Below are positions 18,860 through 27,316 of a DNA stretch of 64,000 bases, one piece after another. The stretch is from Palsa-506 sp963755815. Lineage in GTDB: Bacteria; Actinomycetota; Actinomycetes; Streptosporangiales; Streptosporangiaceae. Both the position numbers and the translations under genes were made by a program. The notes beneath the pieces were generated by a model that did no database searches, was not told the DNA's origin, and saw nothing but the letters and a program-made list of their open reading frames with translations. Numbering within the stretch: position 1 is the first letter of the stretch; every line of letters starts with the position of its first letter. Location of the stretch: contig CAVWLF010000018.1 of the NCBI GenBank assembly GCA_963755815.1, positions 57,399 to 121,398 of the forward strand, given 5' to 3'.

Positions 18860-19012
18860 CCTTCGCCGGGTCCGCCATCGGGACGTGCTTTGGGCCGGCA
18901 TCGTAGAATCAAGATCCTCAACGTTACCTGGCCACGATGCGCCGGCCCGGCGCGCCGGGCGGGGTACTTGAAGCCGGGACCGGCTGGGCGCGGAGTTGCC
19001 GAGGAGGTGCGC

Positions 19013-19999
19013 GTGGCACGTTCAATGTGGTCGGGGTTCTTGAGCTTCGGGCTGGTGAGCGTCCCGGTGGGCCTGTACACCGCGACAGCGGACCAGACGA
19101 TTCATTTTCATCAGCTGCATAAGGGCACCTCGAACCGGATCCGCTACCGGAAGGTCGATGAGGTCACCGGCGAGGAGGTCGCGGCCTCCGACATCGTGAA
19201 CGGGTTCGACCTCGGCGACGGGGAGTACGTCGTGGTGACCCGCGAGGAGCTGAAGGATGTCGCGCCGGGCAAGTCGGAGACGATCGAGATCAGCGACTTC
19301 GTCGACCTGGACCGGATCGACCCGGTGCATTTCCGGCAGACCTACTACCTGGCGCCGCGCGGGAAGGGCGCGGACCGCGCCTATGCGCTGCTGCGCCAGG
19401 CGATGCGCGAGACCGGCAAGATCGGCATCGCCACCCTCATCCTGCGGGATAAGGAGCACCTGGTGGCGGTGCGCCCCGGTGAGGATGTGCTGATCCTGGA
19501 GACGATGTACTTCGCCGACGAGATCCGCACGCCGAGCGAGGAACTTGACAGCCTGCCCCAGGACGCCGTCTTCTCCGGACGCGAGCTGGAAGTGGCCAAG
19601 AAGCTGGTGGAGTCCCTCACCGTGGAGTGGTCCCCCGAGTCCTACCACAACACCTACCGGGCGCGGGTCGAGGAGCTGATCGCGCGCAAGCGCGACGGTG
19701 ACGCCGTGGTGGTCGAGTCCGAGCGGCCCAAGTCCAACGTCATCGACCTGATGGCGGCCCTGGAGGCATCCATCGCCGGGGCCGGGCCGCCGGGGGCGAA
19801 GGGGACCGCCGCCCAGGCCGCCGGGCCAGCCAGCCACGGCGGGAACGGCGAGCAGCAGGACCTGGCCGCGATGAGCAAGGCCGCGCTGGTGGCCCGGGCC
19901 GCCGAGCTGGACCTGCCGGGCCGCTCGAAGATGACCAAGCCCGAGCTGATCAGCGCGATCACCGATGCCGGGCAGAAGCGGGCGCGGAAGATTTCCTGA
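19013..19999 (+). CDS. ku: Ku, DNA end-binding protein of non-homologous end joining
   Basis: 328 residues from the GTG at 19013, which has GAGGAGG at ideal spacing (the open frame extends to 18890 without support). Starts with VARSMWSGFLSFGLVSVPVGLYTA and contains RIRYRKVDEVTGEEV, DFVDLDRIDPVHF and VEWSPESYHNTYR, all typical of bacterial Ku. The C-terminal tail (about 275-328) has a SAP/Rho-N-like segment MSKAALVARAAELDLPGRS and a basic end, which may aid DNA binding. It pairs functionally with the LigD polymerase at 6515. A TAGAAT at 18904 may be part of its promoter. Confidence 0.95.
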   Translation: MARSMWSGFLSFGLVSVPVGLYTATADQTIHFHQLHKGTSNRIRYRKVDEVTGEEVAASDIVNGFDLGDGEYVVVTREELKDVAPGKSETIEISDFVDLDRIDPVHFRQTYYLAPRGKGADRAYALLRQAMRETGKIGIATLILRDKEHLVAVRPGEDVLILETMYFADEIRTPSEELDSLPQDAVFSGRELEVAKKLVESLTVEWSPESYHNTYRARVEELIARKRDGDAVVVESERPKSNVIDLMAALEASIAGAGPPGAKGTAAQAAGPASHGGNGEQQDLAAMSKAALVARAAELDLPGRSKMTKPELISAITDAGQKRARKIS

Positions 20000-20064
20000 C
20001 TTCCGCGGCCGCCGGCCTGCCCGGCGGGAGGCAGACTGTCGGTCCCCGGTGATAGATCAGGAGT

Positions 20065-20325
20065 GTGAACGAAGCCCTCATGCCCGCCCCGGCCCGCACC
20101 GAAGCGCGCTGGCCAGCGTGCCCCGAATGCGCACGGGACCTGGAGCACTGCCACGGGACCGCGATCACGCACTTCGACGGCACCGGCGAGTGCACTGACG
20201 ATCCCGGCTGCCGCCTGGCCGCCGAGCAGCACTCCGGCACCATCTCCTGCGGCGAGGTGGAATGCGGCTGCGAGACCCCGCTCCCCTGGGACAGCTGGCC
20301 AGCAGCCTGCGCCGTCGCGTCCTGA
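20065..20325 (+). CDS. Small Cys-rich protein, possibly metal-binding
   Basis: 86 residues with nine cysteines and several His: CPECARDLEHCHGT, then GECTDDPGC and CGEVECGC. The spacing suggests one or two zinc sites. No enzyme family is recognised. It starts at GTG 20065, 65 bases after ku on the same strand, and is convergent with the deacetylase-fold gene. Whether it is linked to end joining is unknown. Confidence 0.65.
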   Translation: MNEALMPAPARTEARWPACPECARDLEHCHGTAITHFDGTGECTDDPGCRLAAEQHSGTISCGEVECGCETPLPWDSWPAACAVAS

Positions 20326-20343
20326 CCGGGCCGCCGGCGGCGG

Positions 20344-21429
20344 TCAGGCGGCCGCTGACTGCACTCCGGTCAGCGTGGCTGCCACCAGCCCGCCGAGCGA
20401 GGGCAGATCGTAACCGCCCTCCTGGACCAGGACGGCCGGGCCGAGGCCTCCGATCAGCTCGCCCGCCTGGCGGTACCCATCGGCGGTGACCCGCAGCGGG
20501 CTCTCCGGATCGGCCGCCGCGGCGTCCACGCCGAGCGAGATGACCAGCGCGTCCGCGCCGCGGTCGCGCACCTCGGTGCCGAGCGCGGCCAGCGCCTCCA
20601 GCCACTCCGCGTCGCCGGCGCCGGGGCCGAGCGGCAGGTTGCGGTTAGCGCCCTGGCCGGCCCCGGTGCCGGTCTCGTCCGCATAGCCCGCGTAGTGCGG
20701 GAACCAGCCGGCGCCCGGGTCCACATGCAGGCTGCCGTAGAAGACATCGCCGCGATCGTAGAAGATCGCCTGGGTGCCGTTGCCGTGGTGCGCGTCGATG
20801 TCGATGATGGCCACCCGCGCTGCGCCCGCCTGGCGGAGCGCCTGGGCCGCGATGGCCGCGTTATTCAGGTAACAGGAACCGCCGTAGGCGGCCGGGCCGG
20901 CGTGGTGGCCGGGCGGGCGGCAGAGCGCGTAGGCCGCCCGGCGGCCCGCGGCCACCAGGTCCGCGGCCGTCAGGGCCGCGTCAGCGGCCGCCCGGATCGC
21001 CTCCCAGCTGCCCGGCCCCAGCAGGGTCATGGTGTCGTAGCAGAACCGGCCGACCCGCCCGTGCGTCGCGGCGGGCGAGCGCAGCGGCAGGCCGGCCAGC
21101 AGGCCCTGAGTCGGGAACACGTACGGCACCACCCGGCGGCGGCCGTAGTCGGCCAGGTAGCCGCCCGCCTCCCAGTCGGCCCAGATGGTAGCCAGGTGCG
21201 CCAGCAGTTCATCGTCGTGGACCGCGCGGAGTGCCTCGTCAGCGTGCGGCACGGCGGGAGTTACCGGAGCGCCGGCCGCGCTGAGCGCGGCGAGGAGCAC
21301 GACGGCCCGTTCCGGTACTTCCGTGCCCTGTTCCCAGACGCCGAGCCACACCTCGCCGTCCGGCTCATGCCGCAGGCAGTCCGGACTCCAGACCACGGGA
21401 ATGCTCAGCTTTTCGCCCGGCCGTGTCAT
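20344..21429 (-). CDS. Histone deacetylase-superfamily amidohydrolase
   Basis: Zinc-dependent deacetylase of 361 residues. Conserved elements: CRPPGHHAG (tandem catalytic His), AIIDIDAHHGNGTQ (zinc Asp and His), a second zinc Asp in ISLGVDAAAADP, and EGGYD near the C-terminus (transition-state Tyr). Bacterial members act on acetylpolyamines, acetoin-related targets or protein acetyl-lysine. The neighbours do not tell which. The ATG at 21429 is the natural start. Confidence 0.92.
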   Translation of the reverse strand: MTRPGEKLSIPVVWSPDCLRHEPDGEVWLGVWEQGTEVPERAVVLLAALSAAGAPVTPAVPHADEALRAVHDDELLAHLATIWADWEAGGYLADYGRRRVVPYVFPTQGLLAGLPLRSPAATHGRVGRFCYDTMTLLGPGSWEAIRAAADAALTAADLVAAGRRAAYALCRPPGHHAGPAAYGGSCYLNNAAIAAQALRQAGAARVAIIDIDAHHGNGTQAIFYDRGDVFYGSLHVDPGAGWFPHYAGYADETGTGAGQGANRNLPLGPGAGDAEWLEALAALGTEVRDRGADALVISLGVDAAAADPESPLRVTADGYRQAGELIGGLGPAVLVQEGGYDLPSLGGLVAATLTGVQSAAA

Positions 21430-21618
21430 GACTGGAACCTACTTGAGGCTTCCCGGGCGACTTGCGGGCATGTTAACATCGCGCGACTTGAACGGCGAGT
21501 CAGCAGGTAGACGGCGTCGAGCCAGGCCCGCTCCGCCCGCGGCGAGCTAACCCGCAGTCAGTCAGCCCGGCCGGAACGTACTTACGCACCGGCCGCAGGA
21601 GAACGAAGGTGACCCAGC

Positions 21619-23313
21619 GTGAGTCCCCGCCATCGCCAGCCGGCCGCCAGCCTGCCCCTGCCGCGTCGCAGATACCGCCTCGCCGCGGGCCTGGCGGCGG
21701 CCGCGCTGGTCCTGGCGGGCTGCGGGACGAGCGGCGGCGGCGGTGCCGGGCAGGTCAAGGAGGGCGGGGTATTCCGGCTGGGGAGCGCGTCCAGCATTGA
21801 CTCCCTCAACCCGTTCGTCGCCTTCCAGTCGGACGCGTACTCGACGTTCGAGTACATCTATCCCGAGCTGGTCCAGTACAACCCGAAGCTGCAGTTCGTG
21901 CCGGATTTCGCCAGCAGCTGGAAGGAATCCGCGGACGGGCGCATCTGGACCTTCCATACTCAGCCCGGCGCCAAGTGGTCCGACGGCAAGCCGCTCACCG
22001 CCGCCGACGCGGCCTGGACGTACAGCACCATCCTGAAGTACCAGAACGGGCCAACCGCCAACTCGGCCGGGTACGTGGCGCACCTGAAGAGCGCGACCGC
22101 CCCGAACGCGACCACGCTGGTGCTCACCTACGCCCGCCCGGTCGCCAACGTGCTGTCGCAGGTCCAGCAGGTGCCGATCCTGCCCGAGCACATCTGGGCC
22201 CAGTACGCGACCGGCAACGGCAAGGGGCTGACCAGATTCACCAACCCGGCCCCGATCGTCTCCGGCGGCCCGTTCACGCTGGTCAAGTACACGCAGGGGC
22301 AGATCGCCCTGTTTAAGCGCAATCCGGATTTCTACGGCCCGAAGCCGCACATCGACGGGCTGGGCCTGCAGTTCTTCGGCACCGATGACGCGATGGTCAC
22401 CGCGCTCAAGAGCGGGCAGCTGGACGGCGTCGAGACGGTCCCGCCGACCTCGGTGGCGACGCTCAAGGCCAACCACTTCGTGGTCAGCGAGTCACCGGGC
22501 GTCTACTTCGACGACTTCATCATCAACGACAACCCCAAGCAGGAGGCCAGCCATAGGGAGCTGCTGAACCCGCTGCTCCGGCAGGCGTTCGACGATGCGG
22601 TCAACCGGCAGGCCATCGTCAGCACCTCGCTGCTCGGCTTCGCGCAGCCGGGATCGTCCATCATCCCGCCCGCCACCGGGCACTGGTACGACCCGGCCAT
22701 CAAGCCGGCCCCGTTCAGTATCGCCACGGCGAACCGGCTGCTGAGCCAGGCCGGCTACAAGATGGGGCCGAACGGGGTGCGGATCGCGAACGGTCACCCG
22801 ATGGCCTATACCGTGATCATGCCGGCCGATACCACCGGGAACGGGTACGGCAACCGGTCCTTCGCGATTATCCAGGGGGACTTCAAGCAGATCGGGGTCA
22901 AGCTGACCCCGGAGAACCTCGACAACTCGGCGGCCTATGCCGCGGTGACCGCCAACAAGTACCAGAATTTCGAGCTGTCGATGTGGGACTGGGCGCCGCT
23001 GACCGACCCGGACTTCATGCTCTCGGTGCTGACCTGCGGATCCTGGAATGTCTGGAACGACTCCGGGTACTGCAGCAAGGCTTACGACAACCTCTACTCC
23101 GCGCAGAGCGCCGCGGTAAACCCGCAGCATCGGCAGCAGATCGTGTACAAGATGCAGCAGATGATCGCGACCGCGAAGCCGTACCTGGTGCTCGACTATG
23201 CCGACTCGATCGAGGCGCACAGCACCGCCTGGGCTGACCTGCCGCTGATCGCGGGCATCTCGTTCACGTCCATGTCCAAGATCCCGTTCGAGACCGTGCA
23301 CGAGGCCGGATAG
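21619..23313 (+). CDS. ABC transporter substrate-binding lipoprotein, family 5 (peptide/nickel type)
   Basis: 564 residues. Twin-Arg-like basic start, hydrophobic segment and lipobox LAGC (Cys about 35), followed by the SBP family 5 fold (GGVFRLGSASSIDSLNPF, KWSDGKPLTAADAAWTY, LSQAGYKMGPNG). The GTG at 21619 is used as start. It is the first gene of a five-gene import operon with spacings of four bases or overlaps, so it is the ligand-capturing component on the outer face of the membrane. Oligopeptides are the likeliest ligand given the two peptidase/hydrolase genes downstream, but this is inferred. Confidence 0.94.
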   Translation: MSPRHRQPAASLPLPRRRYRLAAGLAAAALVLAGCGTSGGGGAGQVKEGGVFRLGSASSIDSLNPFVAFQSDAYSTFEYIYPELVQYNPKLQFVPDFASSWKESADGRIWTFHTQPGAKWSDGKPLTAADAAWTYSTILKYQNGPTANSAGYVAHLKSATAPNATTLVLTYARPVANVLSQVQQVPILPEHIWAQYATGNGKGLTRFTNPAPIVSGGPFTLVKYTQGQIALFKRNPDFYGPKPHIDGLGLQFFGTDDAMVTALKSGQLDGVETVPPTSVATLKANHFVVSESPGVYFDDFIINDNPKQEASHRELLNPLLRQAFDDAVNRQAIVSTSLLGFAQPGSSIIPPATGHWYDPAIKPAPFSIATANRLLSQAGYKMGPNGVRIANGHPMAYTVIMPADTTGNGYGNRSFAIIQGDFKQIGVKLTPENLDNSAAYAAVTANKYQNFELSMWDWAPLTDPDFMLSVLTCGSWNVWNDSGYCSKAYDNLYSAQSAAVNPQHRQQIVYKMQQMIATAKPYLVLDYADSIEAHSTAWADLPLIAGISFTSMSKIPFETVHEAG

Positions 23314-23317
23314 CGGA

Positions 23318-24283
23318 GTGCGCGGCGCCGACTACGTCATCAAGCGGGCGTTCTTCGCCCTCGTGACGATCTTCGTCGCGATTACGATCAACTTCTTCCT
23401 GTTCCGGGTGCTGCCCGGGAACGCGGTGACCGACCTGGCCCGGGTGCCGCACGCCGGCCCGCAGCTGCGCCATGCGCTGACCGTCGAGTTCGGCCTGGAC
23501 AAGTCGAAGTTCGAGCAGTACCTCATCTACCTGCGGGAGCTGGCGCGCGGGAACATGGGGATCTCGTTCGCGTACCAGCAGCCGGTCAGTCACCTGCTGA
23601 TCGCCGACCTGCGCAACACCATCCCGCTGATCGCCGTGGGCACGATCGCCTCGATCATCGCCGGCATCTTCACCGGCGTGCTGTCGGCCTGGCGGCGCGG
23701 GTCGGCGTCCGATCACGTCAGCACCCAGCTGGCGGTCTTCGCCTACGCCTTCCCCACCCAGTGGCTCGGCCTGATGCTGCTCATCATCTTCGCCGGGGTG
23801 CTGCCGTCGGCGGGGATGAGCGACCCGTTCCTGTTCGGCCCGGAGCCGTTCTGGCAGCACCTGGCGGATGTCAGTACCCACATGATCCTGCCCGCCGCGA
23901 CGCTGCTGCTGACGGCGTACGGCAGCTACACGCTCGTGGTCCGGTCGTCGATGCTGGAGACGCTGAGCGAGGACTACGTCCTCACCGCGCGGGCCAAGGG
24001 CCTGCCGGTGCGGCGGATCGTCTGGCGGCACGCGGTACGCAACGCCATGCTGCCCCTGGTCACCCTGATCGCCCTGGACTTCGGCTACATCGTCGGCGGG
24101 GCGCTGCTGATCGAGGTGATCTTCAGCTGGCCGGGCATCGGCGAGGCCATGTACACGGCCATCGGCCAGCGTGACTACCCGATGCTGGAGGGCGGGTTCC
24201 TGATCCTCACCGTCTCGGTGATCGTGCTGAACTTCTTCGCTGACCTGGTCTACTTCAAGCTGGACCCGAGGATCACGTCATGA
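23318..24283 (+). CDS. ABC transporter permease, DppB type
   Basis: 321 residues, six predicted membrane segments. The conserved EAA loop is LTARAKGLPVRRIVWRHAVR, contacting the ATPases. N-terminal RAFFALVTIFVAITINFFLFRVLPG is typical of DppB/OppB. It starts four bases after the binding-protein stop and overlaps the next gene by ATGA, so translation is coupled. Confidence 0.95.
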   Translation: MRGADYVIKRAFFALVTIFVAITINFFLFRVLPGNAVTDLARVPHAGPQLRHALTVEFGLDKSKFEQYLIYLRELARGNMGISFAYQQPVSHLLIADLRNTIPLIAVGTIASIIAGIFTGVLSAWRRGSASDHVSTQLAVFAYAFPTQWLGLMLLIIFAGVLPSAGMSDPFLFGPEPFWQHLADVSTHMILPAATLLLTAYGSYTLVVRSSMLETLSEDYVLTARAKGLPVRRIVWRHAVRNAMLPLVTLIALDFGYIVGGALLIEVIFSWPGIGEAMYTAIGQRDYPMLEGGFLILTVSVIVLNFFADLVYFKLDPRITS

Positions 24284-25242
24284 GCATGCAAATGATCAAC
24301 GAGGCGGTGCCGCCGGCCGCGGACGAGGTCGTAGCGGGCCGGCGGGGCGGATTCTTCCTCGGCGTGCTGCGCGAGCGCAAGTCCGCCGTGGTCGGCCTGG
24401 GCATCATCGTGTTCTTCATCCTGCTGTCGATCGTGGCGCCGTACATCGCCCCGTACAGCTCGTCCGTGCAGACCTGCGCCGTCTATGCCCCGCCGTCCAT
24501 CCATCACTGGCTGGGCTGCGACGACGGCGGCATCGACATGCTGAGCGAGCTGATGACCGGCGGGCGCATCTCGCTGGTCGTCGGGTTCGCGGCGACCCTG
24601 GTCGCGATCGTCATCGGCGGCGGCGTCGGCATCATCTCGGGCTACTTCGGCGGCTGGGCCGACATCAGCCTGATGCGGATCACCGACTACCTGCTGGTCA
24701 TCCCCGACCTGGTGTTCGCGCTAGTGATCGCCGACGTGTGGGGCGCCAGCCTGTTCCACGTGATCATCGTCATCGGCATCCTGGAGTGGACATCCACCGC
24801 GCGGATCATCCGGGCCCAGGTCATGAGCACCAAGGAACGCGTCTACGTCAAGCGGGCCAGGGCGCTCGGCGCGAGCAACCGGCGGATTGTCTGGCGGCAC
24901 ATCATGCCGCAGGTCGGGCCGCTGCTGATCGCTAACACGGTGCTCACGGTGGCCATAGCGATCTACCTGGAGACCGCGCTGGCCTTCCTCGGGCTGGAGG
25001 ATCCCACCGTCACCACGTGGGGCACCATCCTGGAGCACGCCTTCCAGCGCACCGCGATCAGCTCCGGCGCCTGGTGGGCGATCGTGCCGGACGGGTTTGT
25101 CATCGCCGCCGTCATCGTGGGCTGCTTCCTGTTCGGCCAGGCGGTCGAGGACGCGCTGAACCCGCGGCTGAAGGTCGCCCACCTGTCCCTGCGCCGGTGG
25201 CGGCCGCGGACGCTGGCCGGACGGGGGCCGGACGCGCTATGA
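24280..25242 (+). CDS. ABC transporter permease, DppC type
   Basis: 320 residues with the extended N-terminus and TM1 typical of DppC/OppC (ERKSAVVGLGIIVFFILLSIV), then the permease domain with the EAA loop VKRARALGASNRRIVWRHIM. The ATGA overlap with the upstream permease and an overlap with the next ATPase gene show a tightly coupled operon. Forms the heterodimeric channel with the DppB-type subunit. Confidence 0.95.
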   Translation: MSMQMINEAVPPAADEVVAGRRGGFFLGVLRERKSAVVGLGIIVFFILLSIVAPYIAPYSSSVQTCAVYAPPSIHHWLGCDDGGIDMLSELMTGGRISLVVGFAATLVAIVIGGGVGIISGYFGGWADISLMRITDYLLVIPDLVFALVIADVWGASLFHVIIVIGILEWTSTARIIRAQVMSTKERVYVKRARALGASNRRIVWRHIMPQVGPLLIANTVLTVAIAIYLETALAFLGLEDPTVTTWGTILEHAFQRTAISSGAWWAIVPDGFVIAAVIVGCFLFGQAVEDALNPRLKVAHLSLRRWRPRTLAGRGPDAL

Positions 25243-26269
25243 GCCTGCTGCAGGTAAGCGACCTCCATGTCTGGTTCGACCTGCCGACCGGGGCGAAGGT
25301 GCACGCGGTGCAGGGGGTGAGCTTCGAGCTCCGCGAGGGCGAGCGGTTCGGCCTGGTCGGTGAGTCCGGGTCCGGTAAGACCACCACCATCCTGGCGCTG
25401 ATGGGCCTGCTGCCGCCGACCGCCACGCTGGCCGGGCAGGTGCGCCTCGACGGCCGCGACATCCTGGCCGGCGGCGAGGACTCGGTCCGCCGCTACCGGT
25501 GGAAGGACATCGCGATGGTGTTCCAGGGCGCGATGAATGCGCTGAACCCGGTCAAGACGGTCCGCTGGCAGATCGCCGAGCCGATGGCCTTCCACGGCGT
25601 CGCGGAAGGCGCCGCGGCCCGTCAGCGGGCCGGCGAGCTGCTGGAGATGGTGGGCATCCATGCGGCGGCCGGCGACCGCTACCCGCATGAGTTCTCCGGC
25701 GGGATGCGGCAGCGCGCCTCCATCGCGATGGCGCTGGCCTGCGAGCCGAGGATCCTGCTGGCCGACGAGCCGACTACGGCGCTCGACGTCATGGTGCAGG
25801 CGCAGATCCTCGAGCTGCTCACCCGGCTGTCCGACGAGCTGGGCCTGGCGCTGATCCTGGTCACCCACGACCTGCCGGTCGTCGCCCAGACCTGCGAGCG
25901 GGCCGCGGTCATGTACGCCGGCGAGATCGCCGAGCAGGGGCCGATGGAAACCCTGTTTCACCAGCCCCGGCACCCGTACACGCGGCTGCTCTTCGCGGCC
26001 ACGCCCGACCTGTACGGGAACGACCAGGTGGTATCGATCCCCGGGATGCCGCCGCGGCTGGACCAGGACATCACCGGCTGCCCGTTCCGGCCGCGCTGCG
26101 ACGTGGTGGTGCACCGGTGCGAGGCGGAGCACCCGGCCCTGCGCCCGGTCGGGGTCCTGCACGAGGCCGCCTGCCATCGCAACGACGGCAGCACCGGCAA
26201 CGGCGGCAACGGCAGCAGCGGCAGCAGCGGCGCAGCAGCGGGCGCGACGACCTGCCGGAGGCGATATGA
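25239..26269 (+). CDS. ABC transporter ATPase, DppD type, 3' end out of frame
   Basis: Nucleotide-binding subunit. Starts at the ATGA overlap (25239). Walker A GESGSGKTT, signature FSGGMRQRASIAMALA, Walker B ILLADEPTTALDV, H-loop VTHDLPVV, and the oligopeptide ABC C-terminal cysteines (GCPFRPRCDVV, ACHRND). The natural end is probably the TGA at 26267-26269, overlapping the next ATG and read in another frame (ending RDDLPEAI). In the sequence as given the frame stays open to 26975, through 700 bases of the next gene. A one-base loss in the Gly/Ser-coding GGC/AGC run (about 26195-26245) explains this. Confidence 0.88.
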
Positions 26270-27309
26270 GCGAGCCCGGGCCGGCCGCGGCGGCGCCCGG
26301 CGGGCCCGCGCCGCCCGCCCCGCTGCTGGAGGTCGAGGACCTGCGGACCGACTACCCCGTCCGGCGCGGGCTGACGCAGGTGGTCACCGGCCAGCCCAAG
26401 CGGTGGGTGCACGCCGTCGACGGGGTCAGCTTCTCCCTGGCCAAGGGCGAGATGATGGCCCTGGTCGGGGAATCGGGCTGCGGCAAGACCAGCACCGTCC
26501 AGACCATCCTGGGCATGGTCAAGCCGGCCGGCGGCGCCATCCGGCTGAACGGCACGGACATCGCCGGGCTGCCCGAGCGGCGGATGCGGCCGCTGCGGCG
26601 CACGGTTCAGGTGATCTATCAGGACCCTTACGAGTCGCTCGACCCGCGTTTCCGGGTCCGGGAGACGGTCGAGGAGCCGATGCTCGTGCACGACATCGGC
26701 GGGTCGCGCAGCGAGCGGCAGCCCCTGATCGTGCGCGCCCTGGAGCAGGCCGGCCTCACCCCGGCCGGGATTTACCTGGACCGCTACCCGCACGAGCTGT
26801 CCGGCGGGCAGCGCCAGCGGGTGGCGATAGCCGCCTCGCTCGTGCTCGGCCCGCAGCTCCTGCTGGCCGACGAGCCGGTGTCCATGCTGGATGTCTCGGT
26901 CCGGGCCGGGGTGCTGGCCCTGCTGGACGGGCTGCGCCGGGACGCGGACATGGGAATCCTCATGATCACTCATGACCTGTCCACCGCGGCGCACTTCGCC
27001 GACCGGATCGCGGTGATGTACCTGGGCCGGATCGTGGAGCACGGCAGCGCGAGCGAGGTGGTGCGGAACCCGCAGCACCCCTACACCAAGGCGCTGCTGT
27101 CGGTGGTGCCCAAGCGCGACCCGCGGGACCGGTCGGTACCCCAGATCCTCACCGGCGAGACGCCGGACCCGGCCAACATGCCGCCCGGCTGCCGCTTCCA
27201 CCCTCGCTGCCCGGTGGCCGTGGACCGGTGCCGGACCGAGGACCCCAAGCTGGGCGTGCCCGCGGGAGCCGCCGCGGCCGGCCACCTGGCCGCCTGCCAC
27301 CTGGCGTGA
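26266..27309 (+). CDS. ABC transporter ATPase, DppF type
   Basis: 347 residues. Walker A GESGCGKTS, the Q-loop region VIYQDPYESLDPR, signature LSGGQRQRVAIAASL, Walker B LLADEPVSMLDV, H-loop ITHDLS, and the C-terminal oligo_HPY extension with CRFHPRCPVA. Partners the DppD-type ATPase to power the importer. It closes the transport operon; the following peptidase starts eight bases later and may be co-transcribed. Confidence 0.95.
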   Translation: MSEPGPAAAAPGGPAPPAPLLEVEDLRTDYPVRRGLTQVVTGQPKRWVHAVDGVSFSLAKGEMMALVGESGCGKTSTVQTILGMVKPAGGAIRLNGTDIAGLPERRMRPLRRTVQVIYQDPYESLDPRFRVRETVEEPMLVHDIGGSRSERQPLIVRALEQAGLTPAGIYLDRYPHELSGGQRQRVAIAASLVLGPQLLLADEPVSMLDVSVRAGVLALLDGLRRDADMGILMITHDLSTAAHFADRIAVMYLGRIVEHGSASEVVRNPQHPYTKALLSVVPKRDPRDRSVPQILTGETPDPANMPPGCRFHPRCPVAVDRCRTEDPKLGVPAGAAAAGHLAACHLA

Positions 27310-27316
27310 GCCGCTC

